This document shows positions 37,965 through 41,909 of a DNA stretch of 41,909 nt, in pieces (position 1 is the stretch's first letter; each line of letters opens with the position of its first letter). A program made the translations under genes and the position numbers. Origin of the DNA: JASEJA01 sp038872535 (GTDB taxonomy: Archaea; Thermoproteota; Bathyarchaeia; Bathyarchaeales; Bathycorpusculaceae); NCBI GenBank assembly GCA_038872535.1, contig JAVZJY010000008.1, forward strand, positions 1 through 41,909, read 5' to 3'. Below the pieces are notes generated by a model. It was not told where the DNA came from, made no database searches, and saw nothing but the letters and a program-made list of their open reading frames with translations.

Positions 37965-38393
37965 TTAAAATTCTTTTCCTGCATATAATATGTCTTGAAC
38001 TGTTGTTCCGTCAGGCCATGTTACGTCCATTCTGTTTCCAGCCAGCTTTGCTATTTCTATTGAATATTTGCCGTTTTCGTCTGGACCCCAAATATGCATC
38101 ACTGCATTAATGTCATCGCCATACGTGAATGTCCAAAAGGAATAGTCATATTCTTTTTCTTGATAAACGAACAAGGGTGTTATTGAAAGCATTTTGCTCT
38201 TGCCAGCTCGTTCAAATCTTAAATTTTGATATCGCTTGTAAACAGCATCGTAAACCTTAACCTTTTCAGCTAATTCTCTATGGTCTGGCCGCAACATTGC
38301 TTGAGAAATGATGCCCGAAGCCATGTAGCCTATAAAAGCTCCTAGCAAAAGGCAGACCACTGCAAACAACGCAAGTTTCGTTCTTGGATTCAT
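37965..38393 (-). CDS. Anchored small extracellular protein
   Basis: 142 aa, ATG 38393 behind GGTGAAAAT. N-terminal helix (about 6-27, ALFAVVCLLLGAFIGYMASG), then a soluble domain with YDYSFWTFTYGDDINAVMHI. No family recognised. ATTTTTCT at 38406-38413 ahead of the start. Confidence 0.55.
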   Translation of the reverse strand: MNPRTKLALFAVVCLLLGAFIGYMASGIISQAMLRPDHRELAEKVKVYDAVYKRYQNLRFERAGKSKMLSITPLFVYQEKEYDYSFWTFTYGDDINAVMHIWGPDENGKYSIEIAKLAGNRMDVTWPDGTTVQDILYAGKEF

Positions 38394-38413
38394 ATTTTCA
38401 CCATTAGAAAAAT

Positions 38414-39655
38414 TCAGCTTTTCAGCGTTTTTGTGACATCTTTAGTAGCCTTAGCTGTTTTTGTTAGAACCCAAGGTGCAAAGATTGCCAATAAAACGAA
38501 GATTATTGCTAAAATAATGATTATGAGGAAAACGAAGGCGACTATGCCAGCGTAGGGTCCGAAAGCACTGAATGGGTTTAAAATGTTTAAGGTTCTGCAA
38601 ATTTCATCTATCAAGTAATAAGCTGGCATGAAAATTTGCGTCCAACCACGTTCTTCCCATTGTGGAATCTCGTCTTTTTGCAGCACATAAGTGAATTCGC
38701 CCAAACTTAAATAGTAAACTCTTATGCGATAGTAAACGCTTGGATACCAAACTGCCTGCAACATGCCCCAATTGTATTCCATGTAAGGTCTGAAATCGCT
38801 GAAGGCTATGCGGAAGTAAACGTGATTTTTAAATTTGGTGTCTGGGTAAAGCTCACTGCTTAACGTTTCATTTAACGTTTTAAAGTATGGTTGTCCTTGC
38901 ATGCCCGCATACCAAATCTCGTCAAGCGTTACTCCCTTATTTGGGTCATCGTAAAGCGTAACTGTCCTTCCGCTATAATCTGGCGTTAACACGCAGCATT
39001 CAGCCACCCATTGGGCTGGCGGAGTCTTCTTTGTTACGCCATCATCCTCCGTCCATGAACCGTAAGGATTATACTCTTCAATGTAGGCTGACAATGGGAT
39101 GCTCCAGCCTGCGTCACTACTTTTAGATGGGTCGTCTGGGTCGCTGTAAGCTCGGTCCCACTTTACAGTTCCCATACCTAACCAAACTGCGTGGTTACGC
39201 CAAGCATAATATTCGCCCGCTATTGGACGCAAGCTTATCTGCAACACAAAAGTCCAAGGCTGAACTATGCCAACTACTTTTTTCCAAACCGTATGCGTTT
39301 CATTCTCACTGACTTTGACAAAATAGGTTATTTCTCTGCTTGCCAAACCGGTTTCAGGATATGGTTTTTGAGTTTCAATTAGCATGGTTCCAGCCGTATC
39401 GCCAGAACCCACATGCCTAATCAAAGCGTTAGACGGGTCCATTGGCTGTTGACCCCAAGCGAAAGGAGAAGGCAAAGTAGTGTTAATGTCGTATGCGCCT
39501 AAAACGGCTGCGTTTGGCTGGAAACCCCAAACCCCAACTTGTAAACCTTCACTACCAGTCATAATGGAGAATTTGTCACCCAAAAAAGGAAGACACAATA
39601 GAATAATGCAGAAGATAATTGCAATTGCTAAAATTTGCTTTAGTTTAGCTCTCAT
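38414..39655 (-). CDS. Large type I surface protein
   Basis: 413 aa from ATG 39655, behind GGAGAAC (an in-frame GTG at 39664 is less likely). Signal or anchor helix (about 8-28), a long aromatic, beta-rich ectodomain (GVWGFQPNAAVLGAYDINTT, FAWGQQPMDPSN, FRPYMEYNWGML) and a C-terminal helix (about 368-395) with a Lys-rich tail (KTAKATKDVTKTLKS). Family not recognised. Sits directly after the adhesin-like gene. Confidence 0.6.
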   Translation of the reverse strand: MRAKLKQILAIAIIFCIILLCLPFLGDKFSIMTGSEGLQVGVWGFQPNAAVLGAYDINTTLPSPFAWGQQPMDPSNALIRHVGSGDTAGTMLIETQKPYPETGLASREITYFVKVSENETHTVWKKVVGIVQPWTFVLQISLRPIAGEYYAWRNHAVWLGMGTVKWDRAYSDPDDPSKSSDAGWSIPLSAYIEEYNPYGSWTEDDGVTKKTPPAQWVAECCVLTPDYSGRTVTLYDDPNKGVTLDEIWYAGMQGQPYFKTLNETLSSELYPDTKFKNHVYFRIAFSDFRPYMEYNWGMLQAVWYPSVYYRIRVYYLSLGEFTYVLQKDEIPQWEERGWTQIFMPAYYLIDEICRTLNILNPFSAFGPYAGIVAFVFLIIIILAIIFVLLAIFAPWVLTKTAKATKDVTKTLKS

Positions 39656-39676
39656 GTTCTCCACAAAAGAAAAATG

Positions 39677-41909
39677 CTAGTCGCTTTTGAAGAAAATCAT
39701 GTAAATGCAACATAATGCTAAAACAATTAAAGCGTATGGTGTGAATAGTTTGGCTTGTCTTAGTAAAGGAAATGGTGTTAGTAAGATTCTAAGTTCCGTT
39801 GTTGTTATGCCATTGTATTCAGCGTTTAAATGCCAAATCAACTGGTCATTCGTAATTGCTGTCCAGAATATTGGAATGTTAAGGTTTAAAGTGTAAAATG
39901 TTGGGTCGCGGTCTGTGGAGTGCATTTGTATGGTTAGATTTTGGCTGGCAAAAGTTTCAGTTGCTTGCATATTGGTTATCCAATAATTTAAGGTTACGTT
40001 TCCATCAAATCCGTTTAAAGGCTGAAATTTAACTATGGCTTTTGTTTCAAGCTGATTAGAAAAGACGTTTAAGTTGTAAGTGAAAGATTTTATTGTTATT
40101 TCGAAATTTGGTGTGGTTATTGGTCCGCTTGGAACGCCTTCCATAAGAGGTATAGCCCAGCGGTTAGCGCTGACTATGATTTGAAATAATGCAGCTGCCG
40201 TGCGTGTCATGCTTGCATGTGTCCGCTGTCCGATAGCATTAACTATTATTGATAGGTCAACTGTGCGGAAGATTCCATAAGAAATTTTCTGGCTTGATGT
40301 TGAAAGTAAAATTGTAAGGGATGTTGCTATGTTTCGAGAGGCGTATAAGGTTCTTGATGTTAAGGCTTCTAAGGTTAAACTTTGAGGTGTTAAACGGGTA
40401 AACTGGATTGTTCTGGCTGCAGATGGAAATATCAGCACTGTTTGCGAAACTAATCTTTCGTAGAACCCCGTTTTTTCACCTAAAGCAGTCAAAATTACTT
40501 GAAACTGAACACCAGTTTGCCTTATGACTTGTTGCCAACGAATTGCAGAGGCTTGACCTAAAACAGTTCCAGAGGCCACCCTAACAAAAATATGTATTCT
40601 GTCAATTGAGAAAAACGATAAAAACTGCTCGGCCACCGTTCTTTTTAAAATTGAAGCTTTAGAAGCAGAACTGGTAACTGCAAAAAATTGTGCCATTTGC
40701 CTTTGAATATTTAAAGTTCTGGCTGTCGAAAATTGTGCGAATGTGAGGCTTGAGACTTGCCTGTTAAACATTAATATTCTGCCTATACTCGAAACTATGG
40801 AGCTGACAGTTTCTGCAAAGCGTGTAAACATCGTGTTCCGTGTCAGTTGCGAGAGAATATTGACTGCTTGACCTGTAGAACGTTGAAGACTTAATATCCT
40901 TTCTGGAGAAATTGAAGGTTGAAAGATGATATTTGCCTCCCTTTGTAAGTTTAGTGTTTTTGATATGAAAAACTGGTTTTGTATGAAACTTGAAGCTTGT
41001 CTATTCACCGTTAAAATTTTGGCTACGCAGGAAGATATAACATTAATTAATTCTGCTGAACGAGTGAACATTACCTGCGCTGTTGGATAGCCTGAAATCT
41101 CGAAAGCTTCATTTCGTATGCGTTGAAAATTAGAAATTTTTGTAGGACTCGCTGAAATATTTATGGCTTGACTTGCACTGCGCTCATGAGTTTGCCCGCC
41201 GCCTGCTTGCTCTTCGCTTCCCCAACTGCTATGCGAAGGTTCTGGGTCAACATATTTTCTTATGAATACCCAATCAATGTAATGGCTTGAGCCAGAATAA
41301 CAATGTAAATGAAGATATGTTTGTGAACTAAAAGTCGTATCCGTAGCTGATAATTTTAGGCTACCATCTTTCCAGGCTTTCAGACCTGAACCATACCATC
41401 CAAAATCACATTTATGGTAAACGTTGTTTTGGTCAGAATCACTAATTGAAGCTAAAGGATATTCGGTTGAACTAACATATTTTACTATTTTAGAATATGC
41501 GCCTGCCCATCCACACCATACTGCCCAATAACCATTCACTAACCCATAAGTTGAATAACCACCGTCTCCAAATCCCATGTCGTATGCTTCATCCCAATCA
41601 TCAGCATACTTGTATGTGTGAATTGCCATATTGTTTTGAGCGCTGAATTGATGAACAACAGCAGTTTGGTAGTTGGTTGACGTAATGTGCAAATGTTTTC
41701 TTCCATTAACAAGTCTAACTTTTGCCTCGCCAACTCCTCCCACTCTCTTTGTTACCCATCCACCTTGTCCGTTAATATCACTTCCATCAGTATAACTTTC
41801 AAAATCATCAAAAAACAGAAACGTATTTGCGCCGTTGCTTGTTGTTGTGGCATCTGATTTGCCGTAATAAATGTAGATTGTAGCTGGATTTGTGCAGCAC
41901 AAATCCAGC
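39677..41909 (-). CDS. Adhesin-like DUF2341/LamG protein with 20-residue repeats (5'-truncated)
   Basis: About 741 residues are readable from the window end; signal peptide and first half of the DUF2341 domain are missing. The visible start NPATIYIYYGKSDATTTSNG then FLFFDDFE is the second half of a DUF2341 domain. A jelly-roll (LamG-like) part extends to about residue 220. Residues 241-586 are some 17 tandem repeats of about 20 residues, each opening with Arg. A beta-sandwich (about 590-710), a membrane helix (721-738) and a short tail end the protein. Probable stalked surface or fibre protein for attachment (inference). Confidence 0.68.
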   Translation of the reverse strand, partial: LDLCCTNPATIYIYYGKSDATTTSNGANTFLFFDDFESYTDGSDINGQGGWVTKRVGGVGEAKVRLVNGRKHLHITSTNYQTAVVHQFSAQNNMAIHTYKYADDWDEAYDMGFGDGGYSTYGLVNGYWAVWCGWAGAYSKIVKYVSSTEYPLASISDSDQNNVYHKCDFGWYGSGLKAWKDGSLKLSATDTTFSSQTYLHLHCYSGSSHYIDWVFIRKYVDPEPSHSSWGSEEQAGGGQTHERSASQAINISASPTKISNFQRIRNEAFEISGYPTAQVMFTRSAELINVISSCVAKILTVNRQASSFIQNQFFISKTLNLQREANIIFQPSISPERILSLQRSTGQAVNILSQLTRNTMFTRFAETVSSIVSSIGRILMFNRQVSSLTFAQFSTARTLNIQRQMAQFFAVTSSASKASILKRTVAEQFLSFFSIDRIHIFVRVASGTVLGQASAIRWQQVIRQTGVQFQVILTALGEKTGFYERLVSQTVLIFPSAARTIQFTRLTPQSLTLEALTSRTLYASRNIATSLTILLSTSSQKISYGIFRTVDLSIIVNAIGQRTHASMTRTAAALFQIIVSANRWAIPLMEGVPSGPITTPNFEITIKSFTYNLNVFSNQLETKAIVKFQPLNGFDGNVTLNYWITNMQATETFASQNLTIQMHSTDRDPTFYTLNLNIPIFWTAITNDQLIWHLNAEYNGITTTELRILLTPFPLLRQAKLFTPYALIVLALCCIYMIFFKSD
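40145..41182 (-). repeat. About 17 tandem 20-residue coding repeats
   Basis: Units begin R-x-x-[AS] and end near R-x-[IL]-x-[FLI]-x, for example RQASSFIQNQFFISKTLNLQ and RFAETVSSIVSSIGRILMFN. The period is 20 with a few units of 21-23. The DNA copies are diverged, so the repeat is visible in protein rather than nucleotide sequence. Confidence 0.7.
41883..41909. repeat. Perfect 27-bp palindrome at the window end
   Basis: GCTGGATTTGTGC and GCACAAATCCAGC flank a single A. It coincides with the point where the DUF2341 gene is cut. Either a foldback or assembly artefact at the sequence end, or a real site at a recombination junction. Confidence 0.75.

Noticed and set aside
1..41909. Circular element closed by terminal overlap
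   Set aside because: The two ends share only a short CTGGATTT core; no overlap is present, and joining them breaks the frame of the DUF2341-type genes.
1..41909. tRNA genes or a CRISPR array
   Set aside because: No cloverleaf with a T-loop consensus and no regularly spaced short repeats were found by eye on either strand; short degenerate RNAs could be missed.

Overview
The window looks like part of a mobile genetic element (a virus, provirus or plasmid-like element) of an uncultivated archaeon. The archaeal signs are a TFB-type zinc ribbon protein, TATA-box promoters at leaderless spacing, a SpoVT/AbrB-type regulator, many ribbon-helix-helix and zinc-ribbon mini-proteins, and LAGLIDADG inteins. 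The mobile-element signs are two tyrosine-recombinase genes, a ParB-like protein without ParA, two FtsK/HerA-superfamily ATPases, phage-type small proteins and long runs of overlapping genes of unknown function. Which archaeal lineage hosts it, and whether it is integrated, cannot be decided from this sequence. No rRNA, tRNA, CRISPR array, polymerase, helicase of replication type or recognisable capsid gene was seen.

Layout. (1) 1-5627, minus strand: secreted DUF2341/propeller protein (cut by the window start), a small secreted fibre-like protein, an FkbM methyltransferase, two GT2 glycosyltransferases and small membrane or Cys-rich proteins: a surface-glycoprotein and glycan module. (2) 5675-6772: tyrosine integrase and an upstream control or attachment region with a nested inverted repeat and a perfect 25-bp palindrome. 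(3) 6773-14053: an intein-split packaging-type ATPase, coiled-coil and membrane proteins, an orphan TnpB omega-RNA-like right end, a membrane-anchored AT-hook protein, and a plus-strand trio of small membrane proteins. (4) 14074-17618: TFB-like and AbrB-like regulators, an intein-bearing HTH protein of unknown family, and a gene truncated by a second copy of the IS right end. (5) 17618-28921: tightly overlapping minus-strand operons of small zinc-ribbon and RHH proteins, a DUF5131 radical-SAM-like protein, an intein-split HerA-like ATPase and ParB. They are interrupted by a four-gene plus-strand cassette (21700-22731), and the area carries duplications and gene debris. (6) 29012-30220: a second, probably altered tyrosine recombinase. 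(7) 30348-41909, minus strand: a block of secreted, C-terminally membrane-anchored proteins, a CPBP-type protease and polytopic membrane proteins, ending in a large adhesin-like protein with about 17 tandem 20-residue repeats. Its N-terminal part is lost at the window end.

How it may work together: integrase plus ParB and candidate centromere palindromes would maintain the element; the two ATPases would move DNA or power assembly; the TFB-like, AbrB-like and RHH proteins would reprogram transcription; and the large anchored proteins, glycosyltransferases and methyltransferase would build and decorate a particle or cell surface. The most unusual signals are the twin long palindromes (one inside parB), the orphan omega-RNA-like element with a second right-end copy, three inteins in three genes, a recurrent ATTTTTCT element ahead of the surface-protein genes, an abrupt strand-composition switch near 30230, and both window ends falling in DUF2341-type genes.
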